Below are positions 19,652 through 27,935 of a stretch of 32,693 nt of DNA, one piece after another (the stretch's first letter is position 1; each line of letters starts with the position of its first letter). The notes beneath the pieces were generated by a model, which was given only the letters and a program-made list of their open reading frames with translations, was not told where the DNA came from and made no database searches. Position numbers and translations under genes: made by a program. Source of the DNA: Bacteroidota bacterium (lineage in GTDB: Bacteria; Bacteroidota; Bacteroidia; Sphingobacteriales; Sphingobacteriaceae); the NCBI GenBank assembly GCA_013288235.1, contig JABDCF010000040.1, forward strand, positions 349 to 33,041. The letters run 5' to 3'.

Positions 19652-19963
19652 CTATAACCAGGTTGGGCCCAACGCCTGGTATATCTCGGCACCAAGCAGG
19701 CCACTCCCACCTCCATAATGTTCAACAATTATAATTTCAGGATTGTGCGCTTTAAAAGCTGCACATAACCTGTCTTCACTTTCCTTTTCAATACCGCTTC
19801 CCAGCAATACCAGTTTAAATGGTAACATGCTAAAGGTATTTAGCGCCTCATCATCTGTAACAACACCGGTTGCATTCCATTCCGGGTTATTATTTATTAA
19901 TCTTACCACAGTTTGCAGTATCCCTTCGTGCCTGCAAATCACTAATATCTCTATTTTACCCAT
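19652..19963 (-). CDS. Small receiver-like protein lacking the phospho-acceptor Asp
   Basis: 103 residues with the alternating strand-helix rhythm of a response-regulator receiver: IEILVICRHEGI (strand 1), NATGVVTDDEAL (strand 2), FKLVLLGSGI (strand 3) and EIIIVEHYGGG (strand 5 region). In active receivers strand 3 ends in Asp; here it reads LLGSG, and the conserved acidic pair after strand 1 and the Lys after strand 5 are also absent. If the relation is right it is a pseudo-receiver that cannot take a phosphate. It could equally be an unrelated small alpha/beta protein. It lies 47 bp before the racemase and may be cotranscribed with it. Function unknown. Confidence 0.55.
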   Translation of the reverse strand: MGKIEILVICRHEGILQTVVRLINNNPEWNATGVVTDDEALNTFSMLPFKLVLLGSGIEKESEDRLCAAFKAHNPEIIIVEHYGGGSGLLGAEIYQALGPTWL

Positions 19964-19974
19964 ATTTTTTAAGG

Positions 19975-20078
19975 TTAAAGCTGAAAGGTAAAAGGTAAAG
20001 AGAGTAAAAGGCTAAAGATTATTCGGGTTTACCTTAAAAACACCTTTTGCCTTTAACCCTTTACCTTTCACCTCCTTT
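19975..20078. repeat. Spacer hairpin of GAAAGGTAAAAGG / CCTTTTACC type
   Basis: AAGCTGAAAGGTAAAAGGTAAAG copies face CCTTTTGCC and CCCTTTACCTTTCACC copies across about 40 nt, forming an imperfect hairpin downstream of pirin that may terminate it. Confidence 0.55.
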
Positions 20079-20795
20079 TCAGAACTCCATCGGAACTTCC
20101 ATCAATAAAAACTCCGCATCGGTTTCGGCGGTTATGGTAAATTTATCATTATCCCAAATGCCATAACCATCGCGTGTATTCAACAGTTGGTCGTTTACCT
20201 GTATATCGCCTGTTAATACAAATACATACACGCCATTGCCTTTGGCTTTTAAATTATATTCGGTGCTAACGCCTTTATCAAATTTGCCTAAATGAAACCA
20301 GGCGTTCTGATGTATCCAAACACCTTCATCATCAGGGTTTGGCGAAAGTATTTGCTGTAATTTGTTATGCCTGTCTTCCAGGTTTAAGGTGATTTGGTCA
20401 TAACGGGGTTCCACATTTTTCTTGTTGGGATAAACCCATATCTGCAAAAATTTAACCCTGTGGGCCCTGTCTTTATTGTATTCGCTGTGGTAAATGCCTG
20501 TGCCGGCGCTCATGGCTTGTATATCTCCATTTTTTATAACAGCCACATTGTTCATGCTGTCTTTATGTTCAAGGTCGCCTTCAAGCGGGATGGAAATAAT
20601 CTCCATATTATCATGCGGGTGGGTACCAAAACCCATGCCTGCATCAACGGTATCGTCATTTAATACTCTTAATGCCCCAAAATTCATCCTTTGCGGATTG
20701 TAATAACTTGAAAAACTAAATGAATGATAACTGTTAAGCCACCCATGGCTTGCATGCCCGCGGGTTTCGGCTTTATGTAATATTGTTTGTGCCAT
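20079..20795 (-). CDS. Pirin family protein (YhhW-like)
   Basis: Bicupin of 238 residues. Pirins bind one metal in the N-terminal cupin; the E. coli relative YhhW oxidises quercetin. The metal-binding set is complete: His59 and His61 in GTHPHDNMEI, and His103 and Glu105 in GTGIYHSEYN. The opening HGWLNSYHSFSFSSYYNPQRMNFGALRVLNDD is characteristic. The start is an ATG preceded by AGAGGA. A TATCTTTG -7 box lies 26 bp upstream, so it has its own promoter. The Crp/Fnr gene immediately upstream on the same strand could be its regulator (inference). The natural substrate is unknown. Confidence 0.92.
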   Translation of the reverse strand: MAQTILHKAETRGHASHGWLNSYHSFSFSSYYNPQRMNFGALRVLNDDTVDAGMGFGTHPHDNMEIISIPLEGDLEHKDSMNNVAVIKNGDIQAMSAGTGIYHSEYNKDRAHRVKFLQIWVYPNKKNVEPRYDQITLNLEDRHNKLQQILSPNPDDEGVWIHQNAWFHLGKFDKGVSTEYNLKAKGNGVYVFVLTGDIQVNDQLLNTRDGYGIWDNDKFTITAETDAEFLLMEVPMEF

Positions 20796-20820
20796 AATAA
20801 TATCCTCTTATTTTGTATAT

Positions 20821-20828
20821 CAAAGATA
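20821..20828 (-). promoter_or_regulatory. pirin -7 element (TATCTTTG)
   Basis: Perfect TAnnTTTG on the minus strand, 26 bp before the ATG. The -33 element is not clear. Confidence 0.5.
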
Positions 20829-20871
20829 CGGTACGACGTAAGGGTAAAAAGATGATGTAGGTTAAGAAAAT

Positions 20872-20942
20872 TGGTTGATTAAGTTGATTGGGTGAGTGGT
20901 TGATTGAGTTTAGCCGCATTAACCTAATCAACCCAATCAACT
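20872..20942. repeat. Spacer hairpin of GGTTGATT / AATCAACC type
   Basis: GGTTGATTAAGTTGATTGGG and GTGGTTGATTGAG on the left face AACCTAATCAACCCAATCAAC on the right. It overlaps the last codons of the Crp/Fnr gene and probably terminates it. Confidence 0.6.
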
Positions 20943-21521
20943 CTTCCTCAACAACCCGGTCCGCATCCGACTAAAAAACTCGGGGGTTACGCCGATATAC
21001 GATGCTATTTGTTTTTGAGGTAGATGATCTATAAGCGTTGGGTACCGCTTGCAAAATATGCTGTAGCGCTCTTCGGCGGTCAAACTCATATTATCTACAA
21101 TGCGCTGCTGGTTGGCAACCAATGAATTTTCGATGAGGATGCGAAAAAAACGTTCAAATTTCGGCACTTCATTATACAGCTTTTCCTGGTTAACTTTTGA
21201 TAACAGGATTATATCTGTATCCTCCAACGCCTCAATATTTAATATTCCAGGCTTTTGACTGATCAGGCTGTACATATCGGCTATCCACCATCCCGGCGGG
21301 GCAAAACTTAAAACGTGCTTGATGCCATTTTTGTCAACCGTATACCCCCTAAGGCAACCTGACGTTACAAAAGCAGAATACCGGCATATTTCGCCCTCAT
21401 CAAGTAAAAATGCTTTTCTTTTAATACTTTTTTGTTGAAGAAAACTGAAAAACACCTCCTTTTCTGCTTCAGTTAAGTGAATATACTTTGAAACGTTATT
21501 CAGTAGGAGATCAAAAGGCAT
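20937..21521 (-). CDS. Crp/Fnr family transcriptional regulator
   Basis: 194 residues. The N-terminal cyclic-nucleotide-binding-like beta-roll (about 10-125) contains FLLDEGEICRYSAFVTSGCLRGYTVD...HVLSFAPPGWW. The usual R-x-A cAMP contact is not recognisable, so the ligand may differ or be absent. A long dimer helix follows. The C-terminal helix-turn-helix is HLPQKQIASYIGVTPEFFSRMRTGLLRKS, standard for short Bacteroidota members of this family. It diverges from the phosphodiesterase gene across 128 bp and stands upstream of pirin. Confidence 0.88.
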   Translation of the reverse strand: MPFDLLLNNVSKYIHLTEAEKEVFFSFLQQKSIKRKAFLLDEGEICRYSAFVTSGCLRGYTVDKNGIKHVLSFAPPGWWIADMYSLISQKPGILNIEALEDTDIILLSKVNQEKLYNEVPKFERFFRILIENSLVANQQRIVDNMSLTAEERYSIFCKRYPTLIDHLPQKQIASYIGVTPEFFSRMRTGLLRKS

Positions 21522-21617
21522 ATTAGTTTGATAGGTATTTATAAAAGCTTAATATTAACAAGCTGCAATTTAACTATATCGTAACATAAAATTGAATTTT
21601 TAGCAACTTGTGGATGG

Positions 21618-21625
21618 TAGCTTTG
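21618..21625 (+). promoter_or_regulatory. -7 element (TAGCTTTG) of the phosphodiesterase gene
   Basis: Perfect TAnnTTTG match 24 bp before the proposed TTG start. TTG at 21592-21594 could be the -33 element, although the 23-bp gap is longer than usual. Confidence 0.5.
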
Positions 21626-21649
21626 TGATATAAACTTAGCAATAAATAC

Positions 21650-22537
21650 TTGAAAGCGCGAGCGGCAATTTTAAGCATAATATTACTAAAAACAACTCTC
21701 TTTGTTTTACTTCTTTTTAGCCTCCAAACTGTTTATTGTCAATCAATCCCGCTGCCGAACGCTTTTGCGCATAATGATTATTGTCACCGGCACCCATTAT
21801 TTGATGCGCTTGAAAACGGGTATACCAATATTGAAGCTGACATTTTTTTAGAAGGAGATAATATAATTGTTGCACATGTAAACCCCTTTTTCAGGGTTAA
21901 AAGGACGCTTGAAACGCTCTACTTAAAACCGTTGTATGATAGGATTGTAAAAAATAACGGACAGGTTTATCAAGGATACAATGAACCGGTAATATTAATG
22001 ATAGATGTTAAAACGGGCGCTAAAAATACCTATACTGCACTTAAAGTATTACTTGAAAAATACCGGGCTATCCTGTCTTCTTATGATCATGGCCAGGTTA
22101 TCAAGGGCGCAATAACCATCGTTTTATCCGGGCATAAACCGTATAAAATGATCAAAAACGAGGAAACACGCCTGGCTTTTATTGACGAAGATCTTAGAAA
22201 AACCGCCGCCGATACCGCTACAAACGTATATACTATGTCGAGTTGTAAATATTCAAAGATATTAGCATGGAGAGGCGATGGTGTTATCCCTGAATATGAA
22301 CATAACAGGTTATGTGCTTATGTGACGATGGCCCATAAATTCAGGAAAAAAGTAAGGCTTTGGGCTTCGCCCGAAAATCACCAGGTTTGGGCGGAATTAT
22401 TAAAATGCGGCGTTGATCTCATCAATACGGATAAACTTGCCGACCTGAAGGACTTTTTGCTAAATTATGATACAAGGTTGGCTAATGCCGTCAAGCTATC
22501 GCACAATCCCAACAGCTTAAATATCTTAAGTTTTTAA
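21650..22537 (+). CDS. Secreted GDPD-like (PLC-type) phosphodiesterase
   Basis: 295 residues. After a hydrophobic export signal (residues 8-30) the mature protein begins IPLPNAFAHNDYCHRHPLFDALENGYTNIEADIFL, then NIIVAHV: the His...Glu-x-Asp...His arrangement of glycerophosphodiester phosphodiesterase-like TIM barrels. The HNDY-x-H-x-x-PL form is that of the AIM6-like branch, whose substrate is not established. Late in the barrel are VRLWASPENHQVWAELLKCGVDLINTDKL. The start is TTG: the frame is closed 24 nt upstream, no ATG occurs before the signal peptide, and the TTG supplies the positively charged N-terminus MKARA. The 3' end overlaps the convergent OmdA-domain gene by 12 bp. Confidence 0.85.
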   Translation: MKARAAILSIILLKTTLFVLLLFSLQTVYCQSIPLPNAFAHNDYCHRHPLFDALENGYTNIEADIFLEGDNIIVAHVNPFFRVKRTLETLYLKPLYDRIVKNNGQVYQGYNEPVILMIDVKTGAKNTYTALKVLLEKYRAILSSYDHGQVIKGAITIVLSGHKPYKMIKNEETRLAFIDEDLRKTAADTATNVYTMSSCKYSKILAWRGDGVIPEYEHNRLCAYVTMAHKFRKKVRLWASPENHQVWAELLKCGVDLINTDKLADLKDFLLNYDTRLANAVKLSHNPNSLNILSF

Positions 22538-22747
22538 TGTTTTCTGCTCATTTTGCAGCATAATTAAAGCTTTCGCTGCCCTTACATGCCTTGTATCTTC
22601 CTGCTTGGCCGAACCTACCCAATCGCAATAACCCTGTTTATATCCTTTTGATAGACCTTCAAAAAATGCTTTTGCTTTTGCGTCGGTAGTTAATAATGCT
22701 TCCAGTTCCGCGGGGGTGCCTTCTATGTGTTCGCCTTTTTTAAGCAT
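22526..22747 (-). CDS. Small OmdA-domain (YdeI/OmpD-associated) protein
   Basis: 73 residues from the ATG at 22747 (MLKKGEHIEGTPAELEALL). The frame is open for 28 more codons upstream, but that part is translated low-complexity repeat and should be excluded. The body, TPAELEALLTTDAKAKAFFEGLSKGYKQGYCDWVGSAKQEDTRHVRAAKALIML, is the helical OmdA domain (Pfam OmdA), usually the C-terminal part of YdeI-like proteins and here standing alone. The molecular role is unknown. Its 3' end overlaps the phosphodiesterase gene. Confidence 0.75.
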   Translation of the reverse strand: MLKKGEHIEGTPAELEALLTTDAKAKAFFEGLSKGYKQGYCDWVGSAKQEDTRHVRAAKALIMLQNEQKTLKT

Positions 22748-22880
22748 GGTATTATGATATGAGATATGAGACGAAAATACAATTAAATTTAGATATGAGA
22801 TTTGAGACGTGAGATATGAGAAAGGGTGCATTCAATATTTCGCCAAACGATAAAATCTGGCCTCAAACCTCACATCTCAT
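22748..22880. repeat. GATATGAGA/GACGTGAG short-period repeats
   Basis: At least five copies of variants of GATATGAGA or TTTGAGACG between 22754 and 22822, and complementary CTCACATCTCAT at 22869-22880, beside the stop codon of the GLPGLI gene. The set can fold into a hairpin and also spans the 5' region of the OmdA gene. Confidence 0.6.
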
Positions 22881-23653
22881 AATGAAAAAGCCTTTAACGA
22901 TGCTTGTGCATAGTTCCCCCAATCTTTCATTGCTGCATCCAGGGTTTTACGCAGCTCCGTATTGTTAACTGATTTGCCTTTTTTGGGAGGCAGCATAGCT
23001 TTGTTATCAACCGCCATTTGGGTAACCTTGGTAGCAAACCACGTAATGTTTTCGTGTGGTAACGCCACGCCAAGTATCATGCCCGGCAAGCCTGTGAATG
23101 ATTCGGGCCCTCCCGAAACCGGAATTTCTTCGGTATAAAAAGCCACTACATAAACCGAATCCAATATAAGGGCATTTGCCCTGCGGCAGGTATAACCAGC
23201 TATTTCACGCGTTTCATCGGTAATTTTCCATTTTATCTTCCGGGTGGTATCCTTTACCAGGAAAGTTTCTTCAAAAACTTTTTTCTGGCTGATGAAGCTG
23301 TTTGTCTGCAGATCGGTAAAAATTATGTTGTTTTGTTTTACCATGGCATCGTTGCCCCAAAAGCCGCCGCCAGCGGCCTCGTCTTCAATAGGGCTAAACA
23401 TGGTTTTATTATCTGTAAAGCTCAGTGTACTTTTAAGCTTTTTAAACCGGGGCTGATTTTTTTTGTAGGATTCAAAAGCCGGCTGCAAAAAGCTCTCGTT
23501 GTCTTTATCGATGCTTTTTTGAAATACGGCAAACATGTTTACCGTTTTTTCATACTCAATAACCCCCGATGTGGTGAAATGAGCATTTTGGCCAAACGAA
23601 AAGTCAGCGGTTAATAGCAATATTGCAGTAAGGTAAATTATAACGTTTTTCAT
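22877..23653 (-). CDS. GLPGLI family secreted protein
   Basis: 258 residues from the ATG at 23653 (MKNVIIYLTAILLLTADFSFGQ), which gives a clean signal peptide; an upstream in-frame start would run into the preceding gene and lacks one. The family signature appears as FTGLPGMILGV. Other typical parts are IEYEKTVNM early, a Lys-Trp-x-Ile-Thr-Asp-Glu-Thr-Arg-Glu-Ile-Ala-Gly-Tyr segment (KWKITDETREIAGYTCRRA), and VAFYTEEIPVSGGPESF. The molecular function is not known. It follows the outer-membrane barrel gene by 4 nt, the standard pairing for GLPGLI proteins, so the two likely work together in the envelope. Confidence 0.93.
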   Translation of the reverse strand: MKNVIIYLTAILLLTADFSFGQNAHFTTSGVIEYEKTVNMFAVFQKSIDKDNESFLQPAFESYKKNQPRFKKLKSTLSFTDNKTMFSPIEDEAAGGGFWGNDAMVKQNNIIFTDLQTNSFISQKKVFEETFLVKDTTRKIKWKITDETREIAGYTCRRANALILDSVYVVAFYTEEIPVSGGPESFTGLPGMILGVALPHENITWFATKVTQMAVDNKAMLPPKKGKSVNNTELRKTLDAAMKDWGNYAQASLKAFSL

Positions 23654-23657
23654 AATT

Positions 23658-26459
23658 CTATTTTTTTGTGCTAACGCCTCCCATTTTGTCAAAATCATAA
23701 GTTATCGAAACCAGTAAATACCTGCGGATGGTGCTGTAGGTATTTTGTGTAATAAAGTTAGCGCTCGAGCTGCGGGTAAAACCTGCGTTTTGGTTGAGCA
23801 GGTCATTGGCTGATACTGCAAGCTTTAGGTTATCCTGTTTAAGGAAAGTTTTGGCGATTGATGCATTAACCAGGGTCCGGTTGAAATCGGTATTAAACGT
23901 TTCGGTTTTACCGCGCCATTCGTAACTGCCATCGGTGCCAACCTGTAACTTAGCCGGAAGATAAAAAGTAAAACCCCAGCTGGCATCAAAACCACTGCCG
24001 TTATTATTAATTCCCGGCTGTAATGACGAGCCACCGAAAGTATAGTTAGGCCCGAAGTTGAGGTAGGTATCGTATTTCTTTTCAGCAGATTTTGAAAGAT
24101 GTGCCTGCAAATTATAGGTGAGTGAATTGGTTAAATTGATGTCGTTGTTTGACAGATTGTAAGAATTATTGCCATTAATACCCAGATTAAAGCCCGCTCT
24201 AACATCGATCTTTGTTATGTTCTGATCAAATTCAATATTAAGGTTATAATTTGATTGCTTTTTACTGCTAAGGTTAATGTACTGGTTAGTAGTTTTACCT
24301 GTCGAATCGGTCACCAGGTTGCTTACAATTGGGTTTGAAGTGAAACTGTAATTACCATATATAAAAATGTATTGTCCGCTGATAACTTTGTAAGAGTTGT
24401 AATAAGCGCCTACCCTGTTAGTGAAGGATGGTGTCAGGTTTGGATTGCCAATGGTAATATTCAGCGGGTCGGTGTTAACGGCTATCGGTTGTATCTGCGT
24501 TAAAGTAGGCTGCACAGTGCTGCCATTATAATGTAAGCTTATGCCCTGCTGTTGTGCTATCCTATAGGAAAAATTTGCCTGCGGGAACCAGTCAACAAAA
24601 TTCCTCTTGAACTGGATACCGCTTACTTCATCTGTTTGGTCAAAATTTACGTTGGCCACTTTGGCGCCGAAGTTGATGGTTACCTTTTTACCCGCATAAT
24701 TAAAGATAGCGCCGGTTTGGTTTGATAGTTCATTTAATTTATAGTTGTTGCTCAGCGAATCTACTTTCAGGTTATAAACCCCCGGCGCCGAGGGGTTAAA
24801 TGAATTCAGGTTGGATGTGCCGTTGTTTACCCCGATGCCATAATTAAAAATAACCGAAAATGCTGTCGACAATGGTTCGGTATAAGTAAGGTTTGTTTTA
24901 AATTCCGAGCTTTTTACATCCGCAGTTTTGTACTGATCGATATACTGGGTGCTATCCAGTTTGCCGATATTTACCGGGTTGTAATAATCTGTTTTTGATT
25001 TAAGATAGCCGTAGGAGTTAGTCTCGTTCTCGGACATGCTTGCCAGGAAAGAAAGCGTACGCCCTTTTTTCTTAAATTTTTTGGTGTAAAATGCACTGAC
25101 GTTAAATATTTTGGTATTGTCGTGGTTGTCAATGCTTCGGGTGTTATCATTCAGCAAGGTATCAGCTCCAGCCATATTGGTTGATGAATAGTTACTTTTA
25201 GTATGGGTATCCTTAAGGGTTCCGTCAACCTTTAGTTTAAGGTCCGAAGTGGTATCGAGTTTTACCTGGTAAGTAAGGTCAGCCTTCTGGCGGAACATAA
25301 AATTATTGAAGGCCTGGTTTGAGTTGCTGTTGAAAATGCCTTTTGGTGTATTGTTTTGTGTTAAAGTATTGCTGGTGCCATCAACCTCCAGCGAACCAAT
25401 TTTGTAATTGGCATTGATAGATTCTTTATCACCGTTCCATTTACTATCGTAATGAACGCCACCGTTTCGGGCAAGCGGCGTGCCTTGCCCGTTATACTGG
25501 CCGTTAAAGGAATCAAGGCCATCGCCGCTTCCGCCTGTAATGTATATCCCGCCGTCATCACCAAATGAGATATTGTCTGATGTGCCATATTTCTGGTTGT
25601 CCTGCCAGCCTAAGCCTATTTTCCCATTATTGCCCACAGTTGCATAGGCCGAAAACTTCTGTTTGGCCTTAAACATATTAAACAATAACTGCCCTTCGTA
25701 ATAACCATCGGTACCATCACCAATATCCACCTTCCCGAAATAACCATTCTTTTTATCTTCTTTTAGCTTGATATTAATGGTCTTTGTTTTCTGGCCATCA
25801 TCGATGCCAGTAAATGCTGCCTGGTCGCTTTTTTTATCATATAGCTGCACTTTGTCTACCATATCCGCCCTTATATTTTTAGTGACGAGGGTTGGGTCAT
25901 CACCAAAAAATTCTTCGCCATCAACCAAAACTTTGGTTACCGTTTGACCCTGTGCCGTAATTTTTCCGTCTTTATCAACCTGTATGCCGGGCAGTTGTTT
26001 TAAAAGGTCTTCCACTTTAGCGTTCGGTTGTATTTTAAAGGCCCGGGCATCAAATTCAGTTGTATCGCCTTTTATTTTTATAGCTGCCCTGGCGCCCTTA
26101 ATAATTACATCGGCAAGCAATTTTGCTTTAAGTATCATATTTAATGTACCAAAGTCATGTGTGCTATGGGCGGAATCCAGCGAGAATTGCTCCACATAAT
26201 CGGCATAACCGGGATAGGTAACCAGCAGTATAAGTTTTCCCCTGCCTACATTATTTATCACAAATGAGCCATCAGCGGCCGCCCGGGTAAATTTACGCAG
26301 GATAGAGTCTTTTGCGTTTAACACACTTATGGATGTATTTACCAGCTTGGTTTTTGCCGAAGTATCAACAATTACCCCTTTTACGGAATAGCTTGTTTGC
26401 GCCAGCAGCGAAAAGGAAAGAAAACAGCAGCTAATGATAAGTAGGATTGTGAATTTCAT
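23658..26459 (-). CDS. Large outer membrane beta-barrel protein (TonB-receptor-like) paired with GLPGLI protein
   Basis: 933 residues. Signal peptide (1-20, ending LLAQ). A carboxypeptidase-regulatory-like beta sandwich runs from about 24 to 110 (YSVKGVIVDTSAKTKLVNTSISVLNAKDS). A plug-like domain lies at about 115-230 (GDTTEFDARAFKIQPNAKVEDLLKQLPGIQVDKDGKI...VLVDGEEFFGDDP). A long C-terminal barrel is made of alternating strands ending in RRYLLVSITYDFDKMGG. This is the outer membrane beta-barrel family common in Bacteroidota and related to SusC/TonB receptors. No nearby SusD gene exists. The ligand is unknown; a peptide or metal carrier is possible but unsupported. It is the first gene of the pair with the GLPGLI gene. 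Confidence 0.92.
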   Translation of the reverse strand: MKFTILLIISCCFLSFSLLAQTSYSVKGVIVDTSAKTKLVNTSISVLNAKDSILRKFTRAAADGSFVINNVGRGKLILLVTYPGYADYVEQFSLDSAHSTHDFGTLNMILKAKLLADVIIKGARAAIKIKGDTTEFDARAFKIQPNAKVEDLLKQLPGIQVDKDGKITAQGQTVTKVLVDGEEFFGDDPTLVTKNIRADMVDKVQLYDKKSDQAAFTGIDDGQKTKTINIKLKEDKKNGYFGKVDIGDGTDGYYEGQLLFNMFKAKQKFSAYATVGNNGKIGLGWQDNQKYGTSDNISFGDDGGIYITGGSGDGLDSFNGQYNGQGTPLARNGGVHYDSKWNGDKESINANYKIGSLEVDGTSNTLTQNNTPKGIFNSNSNQAFNNFMFRQKADLTYQVKLDTTSDLKLKVDGTLKDTHTKSNYSSTNMAGADTLLNDNTRSIDNHDNTKIFNVSAFYTKKFKKKGRTLSFLASMSENETNSYGYLKSKTDYYNPVNIGKLDSTQYIDQYKTADVKSSEFKTNLTYTEPLSTAFSVIFNYGIGVNNGTSNLNSFNPSAPGVYNLKVDSLSNNYKLNELSNQTGAIFNYAGKKVTINFGAKVANVNFDQTDEVSGIQFKRNFVDWFPQANFSYRIAQQQGISLHYNGSTVQPTLTQIQPIAVNTDPLNITIGNPNLTPSFTNRVGAYYNSYKVISGQYIFIYGNYSFTSNPIVSNLVTDSTGKTTNQYINLSSKKQSNYNLNIEFDQNITKIDVRAGFNLGINGNNSYNLSNNDINLTNSLTYNLQAHLSKSAEKKYDTYLNFGPNYTFGGSSLQPGINNNGSGFDASWGFTFYLPAKLQVGTDGSYEWRGKTETFNTDFNRTLVNASIAKTFLKQDNLKLAVSANDLLNQNAGFTRSSSANFITQNTYSTIRRYLLVSITYDFDKMGGVSTKK

Positions 26460-26546
26460 ACACCAGGTTTATGACCCCAATGTATAACTAAATTCTTAGT
26501 AATAAAACGGCGTTAACAAACATTAACAATAATTAACAATTAGTTC

Positions 26547-26582
26547 AAAGGTGAAAGGATAAAGGCGAAAGGTAAAAGGTAG
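26547..26582. repeat. GGTGAAAGG/GGCGAAAGG short-period repeat
   Basis: Four near-copies of AAAGGYGAAAGG-type units lie downstream of the GH25 gene. The complementary kind (CCCTTTACCTTTAAGC) is at 27910-27925, upstream of the same gene. Confidence 0.5.
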
Positions 26583-26600
26583 TAAAAAGGGGGGTAGCAA

Positions 26601-27455
26601 CTACTTAATTAGTAGTTTTTTGAACGCCAAACTATCGCCGTTGAAAACATCAAAGTCGACAGATCGACTTATGCCGCTTACTTTTGCGTTATCCGAGTGC
26701 TGCCAGAATTTCCATTTAATTGCGTTGCCCAAATCCAGATCAGGGCCGCGATAATTGGCTATCCACAGTGGATAATCATCGAAATAGCCGGATAAATTAT
26801 CCTGGTAAAATTTTAAACCAGTGTAAATAATGGGCCGGGTTTTGGTTTTGGCCTCTATTTGTTTTAAAAAAGCTTTTAACCCTTCACGCATATTTTCCGG
26901 AGAAATACCGTCCAGTTCCTCAATGTCGACGGTTGCAGGTAGATTGCCCCTCACGGTTTTAACATTTTGAAGAAAGAAAACGGCCTGCCATTTGCCACTG
27001 AATTTGGGCCTGAAATAATGATACGCGCCACAAGCGATTCCTGCTTTTTGCGCTTCGCGCCAGTTACGCTGAAAAAATGGATCTGCCTGGATAATACCCT
27101 CGGTAGCTTTTATAAAAGCAAAGCTGACATGTACGCTGTCTTCCCGCATACTTTTCACCCGTTTCCAATCTATTGTGCCCTGGTAGGACGAAATATCGAT
27201 ACCATGAATTTTGTAATTTGTAGGGATATGAATATTAAAGCTTTTATAGGTGCGGTAATTTGGATTGGCGCCAATATCCCTGACAGAGCGCCAGGCAGAT
27301 GTAACAGTTTTTACAACATGGCCATAATAAAACGGTGATAATAGCAGTGCTATTAAAAAAAGCCAAAGTATCCACCGTAAGGATAAAGTTTTTTTTACTT
27401 TCTTTTTACCCGGGGGCCTTTTTATTACACGTGATTTTTTGTTTACCGCAGGCAC
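26601..27455 (-). CDS. GH25 family muramidase, membrane-anchored
   Basis: 284 residues. A basic N-terminus (1-27) and one hydrophobic segment (28-45, WILWLFLIALLLSPFYYG) suggest anchoring with the enzyme outside the cytoplasm. The GH25 domain spans 84-280: GIDISSYQGTIDW (Asp87), FAFIKATEG, ACGAYHYFRP, the catalytic pair Asp177 and Glu179 in TVDIEEL, RPIIYTG, LWIANY and WQHSDNAKVSG...VDFDVFNG. Such enzymes cut the MurNAc-GlcNAc bond of peptidoglycan, so a role in wall remodelling is likely. The start is GTG at 27453-27455; no ATG occurs until deep in the domain. A TACTTTTG -7 box ends 4 nt before it, the same geometry as bamD. Confidence 0.92.
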   Translation of the reverse strand: MPAVNKKSRVIKRPPGKKKVKKTLSLRWILWLFLIALLLSPFYYGHVVKTVTSAWRSVRDIGANPNYRTYKSFNIHIPTNYKIHGIDISSYQGTIDWKRVKSMREDSVHVSFAFIKATEGIIQADPFFQRNWREAQKAGIACGAYHYFRPKFSGKWQAVFFLQNVKTVRGNLPATVDIEELDGISPENMREGLKAFLKQIEAKTKTRPIIYTGLKFYQDNLSGYFDDYPLWIANYRGPDLDLGNAIKWKFWQHSDNAKVSGISRSVDFDVFNGDSLAFKKLLIK

Positions 27456-27935
27456 ATTACAAAAGTATGAAAAGGGATGGTTGGTTTAACTGCCAAATAT
27501 TAATTCCTGATTAATTTATCTGTTTTATTGGATATATTCTTTTGTATTTCATGAGTTACAATAACAGTAATCGGATAAAATATTTGGTTCTATAACAGAT
27601 AGGGTGGGCATTCGAATGCTTTCATTGGTTATTTCGATTTCAAGCGTTCCACTTTTACAAACGGAACAGGTGGAACACTATGAAACATGCTGATAATCAG
27701 TAGGTTTACTTTTAACAAATAATCAAATATGACTAAGTGCCTGATAACCAGATGTGATATTTTTGCACTTTTTGGCGATTAGCTTGTAATTTACTGGATA
27801 TCAGCCGTTTCGTAAATTAGGATTGTTGTCACGTCCTGAAAAAAGTTTACACAGGCTTTTTGGTCGTCAGTTGGTCTTATCCGTCTATAGGTTTCTTCTT
27901 GCTTCTCGCCCTTTACCTTTAAGCTTTCACCTTCT
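27456..27935. other. 480-bp noncoding spacer with scattered repeat remnants
   Basis: No gene is visible. It holds the GH25 -7 box TACTTTTG (27460-27467) and an inverted pair GTTCCAC (27646-27652) / GTGGAAC (27670-27676). CTGATAATCAG (27690-27700) and CTGATAACCAGATGT (27741-27755) resemble CTGATAATCAGATGT of the 320-bp element at the window start. TTTCGTAAATTA near 27808 is also found at about 246. The stretch TGTCACGTCCTGAAAAAAG (from 27827) looks like an insertion-sequence end, but I cannot confirm it. Confidence 0.5.

Noticed and set aside
22748..22831. 28-codon upstream extension of the OmdA-domain gene
   Set aside because: It is a translation of GATATGAGA-type spacer repeats and not protein-like.
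27827..27860. Insertion sequence at 27.8 kb
   Set aside because: Only an IS-end-like stretch is present, with no transposase frame and no visible partner repeat, so it is not called as a mobile element.
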